Shown: piece after piece, positions 17,295 to 26,420 of the stretch
Layout of the letters: each line of letters begins with the position of its first letter
Position numbering within the stretch: position 1 is the first letter of the stretch
Origin: Mangrovicoccus sp. HB161399
GTDB taxonomy: Bacteria; Pseudomonadota; Alphaproteobacteria; Rhodobacterales; Rhodobacteraceae
DNA length: 64,000 nt
Reading direction: 5' to 3'
Assembly: GCF_013184745.1 (NCBI RefSeq)
Contig: NZ_JAATVU010000030.1
Location: 1 to 64,000 of the forward strand
The notes under the pieces: model-generated
Told to the model about the DNA's origin: nothing
Database searches by the model: none
Seen by the model: only the letters and a program-made list of their open reading frames with translations
Translations under genes and position numbers: made by a program

Positions 17295-18763
17295 TCCGCA
17301 GCCACCGGCGCGGGCGCCAGCGTGTATTTCTCGGGATGGAACACCCCGTTCTCGTCACGGAAGCTGTGCGCGAAATCCGGCCAGACCAGCGTCAGCCGTC
17401 CGGAACGGTCGTCGACATACCAGCTCTTGCAGCCGCCCGCGAGCCAGACGGTCCCGGCCGCCATCGCGTCGAGCGTCTCCATGTAGGCATCCTCGGCCTC
17501 GCGCGTGACCTCGATCACCTCGGCACCGGAGGCCTCGATGTGATCCAGCGCGCCCATGATGTAGTCGACCTGCGCCTCGATGATGTAGACCACCGAGTTG
17601 TGGCCGAGCCCGGTATTCGGACCGTTGATGATGAAGAGGTTCGGATAGCCCGCGCAGGCGATGGAGTCGCAGGCCTGCATCCCCTCGTCCCAGCGCGCGT
17701 CGAGGCTGCGCCCGTCGCGGCCGAAGATGCGTTTCGCGAAGGGCGGGCGCACCGCCTCGAAGCCGGTGGCGAAGACCAGGACGTCCAGTTCGTAGCCCTC
17801 GCCCGAGGCGCCATAGGCCGTGCCGCCCTCGATGCGCTTCAGCGCCGAGGCCTCCAGCGTGACATTCTCCGAGGCCATCGCCGGGTAGTAGCTGTTGGAG
17901 ATCAGCAGCCGCTTGCAGCCAACCTCGTAATCCGGCGTCAGCTTCGCGCGCAGGTCCGGATCGGCAATGCCCGCCTCCAGATGGCCGAGCGCCAGCGCCT
18001 TGGCCTCGCCCAGGAAGCGCGGGATATTGCGGCGCTGCGCGAAATTGAACTCGCCCATCCAGAAGATTTCCGAGCGCATCGCCTCGATGGTTTCCGGGTC
18101 GCGGGCGCAGAGGCGGCGCTCTCCTGCGGTGAAGGCGCGGTCCCAGCGCGGGATCATGTAGGGGGCGGAGCGCTGGAACACGACCATTTCCGAGGCCCGT
18201 TTCTGCATCTCGGGGATGATCTGGATCGCCGAGGCACCGGAGCCGACCACGCCGATGCGCTTGCCCTCGAGATCTGCCGCGTGGTTCCAGTCGGCGGAGT
18301 GGAAGGCCTCGCCGGTGAAGCTCTCGAGCCCCTCGACTTCGGGCATGCGGCTGTCGGCCAGATGGCCGGTGCCCGTGATCAGGATCGGCGCGCGGAACTC
18401 GCCCGCGCTGGTCTCCACGACCCATTCGGCGGCGGCGTCATCCCAGCGGCAGGCGGTCATGTCGGTGCCGAAACGGACATGCGGGAGGATGCCCTCGTCC
18501 TCGGCGCATTTGCGGATGTAGGCTTGGATCTCGCCGCCGGGCGAGAAGACCCGGCTCCAGTCCGGGTTGGGGAGGTAGCTGTAGGAATAGAGATGCGAGG
18601 GCACGTCGCAGGCCACGCCCGGATAGTGGTTGTCGCGCCAGGTGCCGCCGACATCCTCCGCGCGCTCGATGATCAGGAAGTCGTCGCGGCCCGCGCGCTT
18701 CAGCCGGATGGCCATGCCGAGCCCGGCGAAGCCCGCGCCGATGATGATGATCTTGGGGGTCAT
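17291..18763 (-). CDS. Type I Baeyer-Villiger monooxygenase (flavin-dependent)
   Basis: 490 residues from the ATG at 18763, which has a GAGGAGA ribosome site; the frame is open further upstream but without homology. N-terminal FAD motif GAGFAGLG (9-16), VGGTWRDNHYPG (38-49), the Baeyer-Villiger fingerprint FTGEAFHSADW (149-159; F-x-G-x3-H-x3-W, followed here by Asn rather than Pro or Asp), second Rossmann motif VVGSGASA near 173, and FATGFEA. These enzymes insert oxygen next to a ketone using NADPH and O2. Neighbours supply an alcohol dehydrogenase, a hydrolase, and alcohol and aldehyde oxidation steps. The ketone substrate is unknown. Confidence 0.92.
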   Translation of the reverse strand: MTPKIIIIGAGFAGLGMAIRLKRAGRDDFLIIERAEDVGGTWRDNHYPGVACDVPSHLYSYSYLPNPDWSRVFSPGGEIQAYIRKCAEDEGILPHVRFGTDMTACRWDDAAAEWVVETSAGEFRAPILITGTGHLADSRMPEVEGLESFTGEAFHSADWNHAADLEGKRIGVVGSGASAIQIIPEMQKRASEMVVFQRSAPYMIPRWDRAFTAGERRLCARDPETIEAMRSEIFWMGEFNFAQRRNIPRFLGEAKALALGHLEAGIADPDLRAKLTPDYEVGCKRLLISNSYYPAMASENVTLEASALKRIEGGTAYGASGEGYELDVLVFATGFEAVRPPFAKRIFGRDGRSLDARWDEGMQACDSIACAGYPNLFIINGPNTGLGHNSVVYIIEAQVDYIMGALDHIEASGAEVIEVTREAEDAYMETLDAMAAGTVWLAGGCKSWYVDDRSGRLTLVWPDFAHSFRDENGVFHPEKYTLAPAPVAAE

Positions 18764-18773
18764 GATGGTCTCC

Positions 18774-19616
18774 TCAGGGCTTCTGCGCGGGAATGATCGT
18801 GCCGGCCGGGAATTCGTCCGGGTCGCGGGTGAAGCGGTCGACGTAATGGAACAGTTCGGCGGCGCGCTCGTGCACCACCGCATGGCCCGACGGAATCTCG
18901 GCATAGCGGGCATCTTCGATCGCACCGAAGAGCTGCTTGGAATGATGCCTGGGCACCATCATGTCGAAGGTGCAGCCGATCACCAGCGTCTTCGCCGCGA
19001 TGGTTTCGCATGCCGCGGCAATGTCGATGCGGGTGTTCAGATCCATCTGCCGGTCGACGAAGGGGCTCATCTTCAGCATCTGCGCCGCGCCTGCCATCTC
19101 TTCGACCGTCTTCAGCTTCATGAAGGCAGGCGAGAAGGCGCAGAAGGTCATGTATTCGGTGATCGAGGCGCTGTCCTGGTCGCGCAGCTGGCGCCAGACG
19201 CGGTTGCGCATCTTCTGGTGCGTGTCAGTCTTCAGCCAGCCCGCCGCGAGGATCAGGGTGGCGATGCGCTCCCCCATCTCGGCGGCCAGCTGTGCCGCGA
19301 CGACCGCGCCCAGCGAATAGCCCATGAGCTGGACCGGCTGGCCGGGGCATTCGGCTTCGATCACCGCGCGGACCTGCGCGACCAGATCGGACAGCTCGAG
19401 CGTCCCGCCCGCGGGCTCGGACCAGTCGAGCGCGATGACCTTCTGGCGGTAGGCCATCATCGGGAATATGTAGCCGTAATGGCCGTCGATGCTGCCGGCG
19501 GTGCCATGCACCAGCACCAGCGGCAGGCGGCCGTTGTCGGGTCCGGCGACACGGTAGCGGATCTCGGTCCCGCCCGCTTCGGCGGTCCCCTCGCGGAAGG
19601 GTTGGTCGTCCAGCAT
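18774..19616 (-). CDS. Alpha/beta-fold hydrolase, likely ester or lactone hydrolase
   Basis: 280 residues. Oxyanion region LVLVHGTAG near 33, nucleophile Ser in GYSLGAV near 99, acid Asp in CTFDMMVP and catalytic His in PSGHAVVHE, all in the right order for the fold. The gene is directly upstream of the monooxygenase (10 bp), the usual partner arrangement in which the hydrolase opens the ester or lactone product. Specificity cannot be read from sequence. Confidence 0.87.
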   Translation of the reverse strand: MLDDQPFREGTAEAGGTEIRYRVAGPDNGRLPLVLVHGTAGSIDGHYGYIFPMMAYRQKVIALDWSEPAGGTLELSDLVAQVRAVIEAECPGQPVQLMGYSLGAVVAAQLAAEMGERIATLILAAGWLKTDTHQKMRNRVWRQLRDQDSASITEYMTFCAFSPAFMKLKTVEEMAGAAQMLKMSPFVDRQMDLNTRIDIAAACETIAAKTLVIGCTFDMMVPRHHSKQLFGAIEDARYAEIPSGHAVVHERAAELFHYVDRFTRDPDEFPAGTIIPAQKP

Positions 19617-19712
19617 TCGAAATCTCCTTCAGGCATGGGATCCCCTGCCCGGGGCCTCGATGGGCTCCGGCCGGGGCGGGGATGCATTGGAACGGGGCGC
19701 TGCCCCGGGGGG

Positions 19713-20480
19713 TCAGGCGGTGGGGATGTGATACCCCCCGTCGACATGGATCGGCTGCCCGGTGACATAGGGCAGCGCGCCGGAGGCAAGCGCCGCGGTG
19801 ACGGCGCCGATATCGCCGGTCTGGCCCCAGCGCCGCTGCGCGACCTGGCCGCTCTCGACATAGCCGTCGATCTTGGCCACCGGGGCGGAGCCGGTCATCT
19901 CGGTGCGGATGAATCCGGGGCGGATTTCATGCACTGCAATGCCATGCGCGCCCAGCCGGTCGGCATAGAGCTGCGCCGCCATGGACAGCCCGGCCTTCGA
20001 AACGCAATAGGGACTGCGGTCGATGGAGACATGGGAGGCTGCGATCGACGTGATGAAGGTGACCGAGCGGTAGTGCGGGCTGTCGCGCGCGATCATCCGG
20101 CGGGCCATGGCTTGCGTCAGGAAGAAGGTGCCGCGCAGGTTGACGCCGAGATTGCGGTCGAAGGCCTCCATCCCGAGATCGAGGATGTCGGTCAGGGGCC
20201 GCGCCGCGATCCCGGCATTGTTGACCAGCGCATCGACCGGGCCCAGGGCCGCCTCGGCGGCATCGAGCGCCGGGCCGTGGCTGTCGAGATCCGCGAGGTC
20301 CATCTGGCCGAACCAGGCCTTTGCACCGAGCGCTTCCAGTTCGGCGGTGACGGCCTCCGCCTTCTCGTCGGCAACGATGTCGAGGCAGGCGAGGTCGAAG
20401 CCCGCGCCAGCCAGCGCCAGCGCGATGCCGCGGCCAAGCCCCTGCCGGGCGCCGGTGACGAGTGCTACAGGTCGGCTCAT
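19713..20480 (-). CDS. SDR family oxidoreductase (3-oxoacyl-ACP reductase type)
   Basis: 255 residues from the ATG at 20480, one base after the LivF-like stop. Cofactor motif TGARQGLGRG near 10, NNAGIA, serine in ITSIAAS, Tyr-x3-Lys in YCVSKAG, and a C-terminal VDGGYHIP typical of this group. It is the first enzyme gene after the transporter genes, so it is a candidate for the entry step that oxidises an imported alcohol to the ketone used by the monooxygenase. A 96-bp gap follows. Confidence 0.88.
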   Translation of the reverse strand: MSRPVALVTGARQGLGRGIALALAGAGFDLACLDIVADEKAEAVTAELEALGAKAWFGQMDLADLDSHGPALDAAEAALGPVDALVNNAGIAARPLTDILDLGMEAFDRNLGVNLRGTFFLTQAMARRMIARDSPHYRSVTFITSIAASHVSIDRSPYCVSKAGLSMAAQLYADRLGAHGIAVHEIRPGFIRTEMTGSAPVAKIDGYVESGQVAQRRWGQTGDIGAVTAALASGALPYVTGQPIHVDGGYHIPTA

Positions 20481-20481
20481 C

Positions 20482-21207
20482 TCACACCTCCAGCCATTCG
20501 GCGCGGATTTCCGGTGCGGCCTGAAGCGCGGCGGGCGTGCCCTCGAAGACGATCTCGCCATGGCCCATCACGTAGACCCGGTGCGAGATGTCCATGGCGA
20601 TCACCAGCTTCTGCTCGACAAGCAGGATCGAGACGCCGCGCGCCGCGATCCGCTCCAGCAGCTCGCCCACCGCCGCCACCATTTTTGGCGCCAGACCTTC
20701 CGTGGGCTCGTCCACCATGATCAGGTCCGGATCGCCGATCAGCGTCCGGCAGATGGTCAGCATCTGCTGCTCGCCGCCCGACAGCGACCCGGCCGCCGTA
20801 TCGGCACGGGTCCTCAGCACCGGGAAGAGTTCATAGATGTCCTCCAGGCTCCAGCGCCCCTCGCCCTTCGGCTTCAGCCCCAGCCGCAGGTTCTCCTTCA
20901 CCGTCAGTGCGGGGAAGACATCGCGGCTTTCGGGGACGTAGCCGATCCCGGCATGGGCGATCTCGTGCGGCTTGCGCCCCGCGACCGCCCGCCCGCCGAT
21001 GGCGACCTCGCCTGTCGTGGTCACGGCCCCCATGATCGCCTTCAGGAGCGTCGAGCGCCCGGCGCCGTTCCGGCCCAGCAAGCTGACGATCTCGCCCTGC
21101 CGCACCTCAAGCTCGACGCCGTGCAGGATGTGGCTTTTCCCGTACCAGGCGTTCAGCCCGCGCACCGACAGGAGCGTCTCCGCGCGGATATCCAGTTCCG
21201 GCTTCAT
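20482..21207 (-). CDS. LivF-type ABC importer ATP-binding protein with Walker A Arg
   Basis: 241 residues, LivF length. Walker A reads GRNGAGRST, with Arg where Lys is expected; the rest is normal: Q-loop region YVPESRDVFPALTV, signature LSGGEQQML, Walker B LIMVDEPTEGLAP, H-loop LVEQKL. The start overlaps the stop of the LivG gene by 4 bp (ATGA). It would pair with LivG in a branched-chain-amino-acid-type (HAAT) importer. The Lys-to-Arg change is direct; its effect on ATP hydrolysis is not known here. Confidence 0.9.
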   Translation of the reverse strand: MKPELDIRAETLLSVRGLNAWYGKSHILHGVELEVRQGEIVSLLGRNGAGRSTLLKAIMGAVTTTGEVAIGGRAVAGRKPHEIAHAGIGYVPESRDVFPALTVKENLRLGLKPKGEGRWSLEDIYELFPVLRTRADTAAGSLSGGEQQMLTICRTLIGDPDLIMVDEPTEGLAPKMVAAVGELLERIAARGVSILLVEQKLVIAMDISHRVYVMGHGEIVFEGTPAALQAAPEIRAEWLEV

Positions 21208-21959
21208 GCCGCTTCCTCCGTGCTGCCCAGATAGGCCTCCTTCACCGCCGGGTCGCGGCGGATCTCCTCCGGCGTGCCAGTGGCGATGACCTGGCCATAG
21301 ACCAGCACCGAAATCCGGTCGGCCATCTCGAAGATCACGCCCATGTCGTGCTCGACCATTAGGAGCGTCCGGCCTTCGGTCACTTCCATGATCAACCGCA
21401 GCGCCTGCGCGGTCTCGGAATGGCTCATCCCCGCCATCGGCTCATCGAGGAGCAGCGTCCGCGCGCCGGACGCCACGGCGAGACCCAGTTCAAGCGCCCG
21501 CTGTTCGGGATAGGTCAGGCTGTCGGCGCGGGCGTCGCGGCGGTGGCTCAGCCGCAGCTGGTCGAGGAGCCGCGCGCAATCCTCGGCCACGTCGGCAAGC
21601 CCCGAGACGGGCCGAAGGATCGAATAGCGGTGGCCGAGCTTCCACAGGACAGCGCAGCGCAGGTTTTCCAGAACCGTCATCTCGGGGAAGATGTTGGTGA
21701 TCTGGAAGCTGCGCGACAGGCCCGCGCGGCAGATCTCGGCGGGCGCATGCCCGGCAATGTCGCGGCCCTCGAAGAGGATCTGCCCGGACGTGGGCGCGAG
21801 CCGCCCCGAGATCAGGTGGAAGAGCGTCGATTTCCCGGCGCCGTTCGGGCCGATCAGCGCATGGCGCTCGCCCTTGCGGACCTCCAGGTCGACGCCGCGG
21901 ATGATCTCCACCGGGCCGAACGCCTTCTTCAGGCCGCGGATGTCGAGGGCTGCGGTCAT
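21204..21959 (-). CDS. LivG-type ABC importer ATP-binding protein
   Basis: 251 residues. Walker [29 protein letters not shown], a signature-type region reading LTYPEQRALELGLAVA (non-LSGGQ, normal in LivG proteins), Walker B LLLDEPMAGM, H-loop MVEHDMGVIFEMADRI and the C-terminal AYLG typical of LivG. Four-base overlaps join it to the permease gene before and the LivF gene after. Its intact Walker A may carry most of the ATPase activity of the pair. Confidence 0.92.
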   Translation of the reverse strand: MTAALDIRGLKKAFGPVEIIRGVDLEVRKGERHALIGPNGAGKSTLFHLISGRLAPTSGQILFEGRDIAGHAPAEICRAGLSRSFQITNIFPEMTVLENLRCAVLWKLGHRYSILRPVSGLADVAEDCARLLDQLRLSHRRDARADSLTYPEQRALELGLAVASGARTLLLDEPMAGMSHSETAQALRLIMEVTEGRTLLMVEHDMGVIFEMADRISVLVYGQVIATGTPEEIRRDPAVKEAYLGSTEEAA

Positions 21960-23236
21960 GCGGTCTCTCCCGTCTTGGCGAGGCTGTGGCGCAGGTCGGC
22001 GAGACGCGCGTTGAGCGGTCGGAGCGCGGCGGCGCCAACGAGCAGCAGGACCGTGCCGAGCGCCCAGCTTCCCGCGGATTGCGTGTTCAGGCCGAGGCCC
22101 AGCACAGTGATGTCAGGCCCCAGCGCCGCGTCCAGTCCGGCGCGGTAGCCGAGTTCCACCAGCACCACGATCCCGGCGAAGGCGATGGCCCCGGCGGCGG
22201 CAATGGCCCCCAGCAGATGCGCCTGGGCGCCCAGCGTGCCGGAGCGGGCCAGCCCGATGCCGGAGGCGAGGATGCCTGCCAGCCCGCCCGGCGCCGCCAT
22301 GACGACGAAGACGAACAGAAGCCCGAAATACATCATCCAGGCGGGGCTGATGTCCGACAACCAGAGCTTCATCAGGCCAATCACCACCGCACCCAGAACC
22401 GGGCCGAGGAAATGCCGCGTGCCGCCGATATAGGTCATCAGCAGGACCAGCGTGGAGGTGCCCGCGCCGAGCTCGTGCACGGTCATGATCTCGAAGTTCA
22501 GCGCGGCGAGCGAGCCTGCCACGCCGGCCACACCGGCGGCCACGGCATAGGCGCTCATGCGGATGCGGCGGGCCGAGAAGCCAAGGAACTCGACCCGCTC
22601 GGCATTGTCGCGCACTGCGGTCATCAGCAGCCCGAGCGGCGTCTTCGCGAGGAACCACAGCCCGGCTGCACAGAGGGCCAGCCAGACGGCGACGATGGCA
22701 TAGATGTCGGCGGCCGAGGCGTAGTCCAAGCCGAAGGACGCGCCCAGATCCATGCGGTCGATGCCGATGCCCTCTTCCGAGCCGTAGATCGACGGGAAGA
22801 GCGCCGCGGCGGCAAAGACCAGTTCGGCAAGGCCCAGCGTGATCATGGCGAAGGGCATGCCGCCGCGGCCGGAGGCAAGCCAGCCGCCGAAGATCCCGAG
22901 GGCGAAGGCCCCTGCCCCGCCGATGGCCGGGATCAGCGGCAGCGGGAAGGACCAGCCGGCATCGGCCATGGCCAGCACCGCATGGCTGGCGATGAAGCCG
23001 CCGAGGCCGAAGAACGTGGCATGGCCCAGCGACAGGAGCCCGGTCCGGCCGAGGAGCACGTTATAGGACAGCGCAAACAGCGCCATCGTGCCGAGATAGT
23101 TCAGCGTCGAGACCGCGGCACGGCCCGGAAAGACCTGCGGCAGGGCCACGAGGAGGAGGAGCGCCGCTCCGGTCCAGAGGAGCCCTGCCGCCAGCGGGCG
23201 CGGCTGCGCAGGGGTGTTGATCGCGTTGTCGGTCAT
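21956..23236 (-). CDS. LivM-type ABC importer permease with C-terminal extension
   Basis: 426 residues, about 100 longer than a standard LivM. The usual permease core spans roughly 20-330 (LSYNVLLGRTGLLSLGHATF, TPLGLLMTAVRDNAERVEFLG near 215, IGGTRHFLGPVLGA). After it come about two further hydrophobic stretches (LLGAIAAAGAIAFAGIVVLV and SWALGTVLLLVGAAAL) and a charged tail. It lies 18 bp after the LivH-like gene. Whether the extension is a partner-binding or substrate-gating addition cannot be told. Confidence 0.9.
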   Translation of the reverse strand: MTDNAINTPAQPRPLAAGLLWTGAALLLLVALPQVFPGRAAVSTLNYLGTMALFALSYNVLLGRTGLLSLGHATFFGLGGFIASHAVLAMADAGWSFPLPLIPAIGGAGAFALGIFGGWLASGRGGMPFAMITLGLAELVFAAAALFPSIYGSEEGIGIDRMDLGASFGLDYASAADIYAIVAVWLALCAAGLWFLAKTPLGLLMTAVRDNAERVEFLGFSARRIRMSAYAVAAGVAGVAGSLAALNFEIMTVHELGAGTSTLVLLMTYIGGTRHFLGPVLGAVVIGLMKLWLSDISPAWMMYFGLLFVFVVMAAPGGLAGILASGIGLARSGTLGAQAHLLGAIAAAGAIAFAGIVVLVELGYRAGLDAALGPDITVLGLGLNTQSAGSWALGTVLLLVGAAALRPLNARLADLRHSLAKTGETA

Positions 23237-23254
23237 TGGTCCAGTCCTTTCGCG

Positions 23255-24214
23255 TCAGGCGCGCTTGCCGGCGAGGCCCATGGGCCGGAAGATCAGCATG
23301 GCGACCAGCAGCAGATACGGGATCACCGGCCCGACCTGGCTGACCGAGACGTTCCAGACGTCGCGCAGCAGCGCGCCGAGCGCCGCCGGTGGGGCCGTGA
23401 CGCCGATCAGCCCGAAGGCATCGGCCACGCTGAAATCGATGGCGACCGCGAAGGTCTGGATGAAGCCGACGATCAGAGAGGCGGCGAAGGCCCCGCCGAG
23501 CGAGCCCAGCCCGCCGACGACGACGATCACGAAGAGGATCGGGCCGAGACCCGCGGCCATCGAGGGCTGGGTGACGAGGATCGGCCCGGCGATGACGCCG
23601 CCCAGGGCGGCAAGCGCCGAGCCCGCGCCGAAGACCGACATGAAGACGAGCGGCACGTTGTGGCCGAGCATCGAGACCATCTCGGGATGGGTCAGCGAGG
23701 CGCGCACGATCAGGCCGACGCGGGTCCGGTTGAGAAGCAGCGCCAGGCCGGCGAAGATCGCCGCCGACACGGCCAGCATGAAGAGCCGGAAGGCGGGATA
23801 GCCGGTGCCGAAGATCTCGAAGGCGGTGAAATCCAGCGCGGCCGGCACGGGATAGGCCTGCGGGCTGCGGCCCCAGATCATCTGCACCGCCTCCTCGATG
23901 ACGAAGGCGAGGCCGAAGGTGAAGAGAAGCTCGCCCAGATGGCCGAAACGGTGGACGCGGCGCAGGCCGAAGCGTTCGACCCCCGCCCCGATCAGGCCGA
24001 CGCAGAGCGGCGCCAGGATCAGCGCCGGGAAAAAGCCCAGGCCCTGCGAGAATTCGAAGCCCAGATAGGCCCCCAGCATGAAGAAGCTGGCATGGGCGAA
24101 GTTCAGGACGCCCATCATCGAGAAGATCAGCGTCAGCCCGGAGGCCAGCAGGAACAGCAGCATCCCGTAGAGCGTGCCGTTGAGCAGGGAAAAGGCGAGG
24201 ACGTCGATGCTCAT
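23255..24214 (-). CDS. LivH-type ABC importer permease
   Basis: 319 residues from the ATG at 24214, which overlaps the SMP-30 gene stop by 4 bp; the frame is open farther upstream only as a shadow of that gene. Typical LivH landmarks: LLNGTLYGMLLFLLASGLTL, MGVLNFAHASFFMLGAYLG, VGLIVRASLTHPEMVSMLG, and VVVGGLGSLGGAFAASLIVG. About eight membrane segments. It forms the membrane channel with the LivM-type protein. Confidence 0.92.
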   Translation of the reverse strand: MSIDVLAFSLLNGTLYGMLLFLLASGLTLIFSMMGVLNFAHASFFMLGAYLGFEFSQGLGFFPALILAPLCVGLIGAGVERFGLRRVHRFGHLGELLFTFGLAFVIEEAVQMIWGRSPQAYPVPAALDFTAFEIFGTGYPAFRLFMLAVSAAIFAGLALLLNRTRVGLIVRASLTHPEMVSMLGHNVPLVFMSVFGAGSALAALGGVIAGPILVTQPSMAAGLGPILFVIVVVGGLGSLGGAFAASLIVGFIQTFAVAIDFSVADAFGLIGVTAPPAALGALLRDVWNVSVSQVGPVIPYLLLVAMLIFRPMGLAGKRA

Positions 24215-25182
24215 GCGGCAAGCCCCGAGAAGTTCGGCGCCAGCCCCGGCCGCGGCCAGTCCATCGCGATAAGCCGCCCGCTGCCGGAGAGCGTGATGTA
24301 GGCGGTGCGCATGTCCGGACCGCCGAAGGCGAGGTTGGTGGTGAAGGGGTCGGGCGTCTCCACCGTCTCGACCTCGCGGCCCTCGGGCGAGATCACCGAG
24401 ATGCAGCCCGGCGTCAGGCCGGCGACGCAGATATTGCCGCAGGCCTCGACCGCGAGGCTGTCGTAGCGGCGGAACCCTTCCAGCTGCGCCAGAACCGACG
24501 CGCCGGGAAAGGCCGGATCGGCGGGCGCGACCTCGCCCGGCCCGGTGATCGTCCAGGCATGGAGCCGCCCGGTCTCGGTATCGGCGCAATAGACCGTGCC
24601 GCCATCGGGCGACAGGCCAACGCCGTTTGCCGTGGTCACCGGATAGGCGACGGTGCGGGCGCCGGTCCCGTCCGGGCGGACAAAATAGAGCCCGCCATGG
24701 ACGAAGCTGCGCGGTTCGCGCATGCCGTGATCGGAAAACCAGATGCCGCCGTCGCGATCGATGGCCAGGTCGTTCGGCATCAGCAGGGGATGGCCGTCCA
24801 CCTCGCGGCAGATCTCGGCGATCTCCCCGGTGGCAAGGTCGACCCGCTCGATCCGGCCGCCGGAATATCCCGGATTGCCGCCGACCGGCTGGGTGACGCC
24901 GCCGGGCGCCCCCCAGGCGAAGCCGTCGCCGTTGTTGCAGATGTAGAGCGCGCCGTCCGCGCCCACGGCCGCGCCGTTCGGCGCGCCGGGGATGTCGAGG
25001 ACGGTTTCCCTGCTGCCGTCGGGCCGGATGCGGGTCAGGCGGCAGGCCTCGATCTCGCAGACCAGCACGCTGCCATCCGGCAGGACGACAGGGCCTTCGG
25101 GGAAGCCGAGGCCGGAGGCGATCTCGCGCCAGGGATATTGCGTCATGGGCCGGGCCGCGCCGGTGCGCATCGCGACATTCAT
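24211..25182 (-). CDS. SMP-30/gluconolactonase-family protein, candidate lactonase
   Basis: 323 residues, six-bladed propeller family. Landmarks: GLGFPEGPVVLPDGSVLVCE with a metal-ligand Glu, PNGAAVGADGALYICNNG, MPNDLAIDRDGGIWFSDHG with metal-binding Asn/Asp, and ANGVGLSPDGGTVYCADTE. These metal-dependent enzymes open lactones. It is embedded between the solute-binding gene and the first permease gene with 4-bp overlaps on both sides, so it is surely co-expressed with the importer. In a Baeyer-Villiger pathway it could open the lactone product, in parallel with or instead of the alpha/beta hydrolase. Confidence 0.87.
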   Translation of the reverse strand: MNVAMRTGAARPMTQYPWREIASGLGFPEGPVVLPDGSVLVCEIEACRLTRIRPDGSRETVLDIPGAPNGAAVGADGALYICNNGDGFAWGAPGGVTQPVGGNPGYSGGRIERVDLATGEIAEICREVDGHPLLMPNDLAIDRDGGIWFSDHGMREPRSFVHGGLYFVRPDGTGARTVAYPVTTANGVGLSPDGGTVYCADTETGRLHAWTITGPGEVAPADPAFPGASVLAQLEGFRRYDSLAVEACGNICVAGLTPGCISVISPEGREVETVETPDPFTTNLAFGGPDMRTAYITLSGSGRLIAMDWPRPGLAPNFSGLAA

Positions 25183-26420
25183 GGCCGGTCCATCTCGCAG
25201 GCCGAGGGCAGCGTGATCGTTTCCGCCGGGATCAGCGCGACGTTCTGCCAGCCCCAGCCGGTGCCTTCCTCGTCGAGCGCACCGTCATCGACCGGCACGA
25301 ATTTCGACACGGCCATCTGGGTGACCAGCTGGTGATCCTCGGGCCGCACCACCGCGGGCGCGCCGAAGATCGTGGTGAATTCCATCCCCTCCAGCGCCGG
25401 GATCAGCTTGTCCAGGTCATTCGACCCCGCCTTGTCGGCGGCAAGCTTCAGCGCCTTCAGGGCCGAACTGTCGCCCGGGAACGGGCTGGCCGATTGCCCG
25501 CCGGTCGCGTCGCGGAAGGCCTGCTCATGGGCTTCGAGCGCTGCGTTCCGAATGCCCGCATCGCCGTCGAAGACCGAATAGACCAGCCCGTCGAGCCCGG
25601 ATTGCGCCATCGCGGTCGGCGCGCCGGGACCGGTGGAGAAATAGGTGAACCACTCGGCATCGAGCCCGGCCTCGCCTGCAGCCTTCAGCACCAGCGCCAG
25701 GTCCGCGCCCCAGTCCGACGTGATCACCGCCTGCGCGCCGGAAGCGCGGATCTTGGCGATGTAGGGCGTGAAATCGGTGATTTTCTGCAGCGGATGGGTG
25801 TCGTCGCCGACCCATTCGATGTCCGGACGCGCGGCCCCCACCATCTCCAGCACCGAGGCGCGCGAGGTCTGGCCAGAAGACCCTTCGGCGTTCAGCAGGT
25901 AGACCTTCGCGATCTCGGGGCGATCCTTCAGGTATGCGGCCAGACCGGCAGTCTTCATGTCGGCATCGAGCACCCAGGAAAAGCTGTAGTAGCTGCATTT
26001 CTCGCCGGTGATCGCCGGATCGTGCGAGGCGCCGTCGAAGACGATCACCTGGTCCTCGGGGTTGCGGCGGTTGTGCTTGCGGACGAAATCCACCAGCGCG
26101 AAGGTGTTCGAGGACGACACCGACGTCTGCAGGATGCGCGCCCCGGCGTCGATCGCCTTCTGCGCCTGGATCGCGGTCTCCTGCGCCGACATTTTGTTGT
26201 CGAAGGTCAGGATCTCGATCTTCTCTCCGTTCAGCCCCCCGGCCGCATTCACCTCGCCGACGGCAAAGCGCAGCACCTTCTCGATCCGCTCGGTCACCAC
26301 CGCGGCCGGGCCGGAGAAGGGGTCGATCATCGCATACTTGAACGTGTCGTCATCGGCCTGTGCCGCACCGGCGGCAGACAGGGCAAGGACGGAGGCCAGA
26401 AGGCTCCGGGGTGTTCGCAT
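25179..26420 (-). CDS. Periplasmic solute-binding protein of the Liv-type importer
   Basis: 413 residues with a clear signal peptide (RTPRSLLASVLALSAAGAAQA, cleavage near 23). The LivK/Leu-Ile-Val-binding fold shows in AMIDPFSGPAAVVTERIEKV, VNAAGGLNGEKIEILTFDNK, QKAIDAGARILQTSVSSSN and VYLLNAEGSSGQ. It is the first gene of the eleven-gene operon and ends overlapping the SMP-30 gene. The ligand is probably the compound degraded by the downstream enzymes rather than an amino acid. Confidence 0.92.
   Translation of the reverse strand: MRTPRSLLASVLALSAAGAAQADDDTFKYAMIDPFSGPAAVVTERIEKVLRFAVGEVNAAGGLNGEKIEILTFDNKMSAQETAIQAQKAIDAGARILQTSVSSSNTFALVDFVRKHNRRNPEDQVIVFDGASHDPAITGEKCSYYSFSWVLDADMKTAGLAAYLKDRPEIAKVYLLNAEGSSGQTSRASVLEMVGAARPDIEWVGDDTHPLQKITDFTPYIAKIRASGAQAVITSDWGADLALVLKAAGEAGLDAEWFTYFSTGPGAPTAMAQSGLDGLVYSVFDGDAGIRNAALEAHEQAFRDATGGQSASPFPGDSSALKALKLAADKAGSNDLDKLIPALEGMEFTTIFGAPAVVRPEDHQLVTQMAVSKFVPVDDGALDEEGTGWGWQNVALIPAETITLPSACEMDRP

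Noticed and set aside
14784-17486. 900-codon plus-strand open frame
   Set aside because: Its first ~55 codons coincide with the IS1182 remnant, but the rest is antisense to the aldehyde dehydrogenase and SDR genes. Only the transposase tail was kept.
21986-24301. 771-codon plus-strand open frame rich in His, Gln, Glu and Asp
   Set aside because: Antisense to the two permease genes; the composition is the complement of hydrophobic codons and not a real acidic protein.
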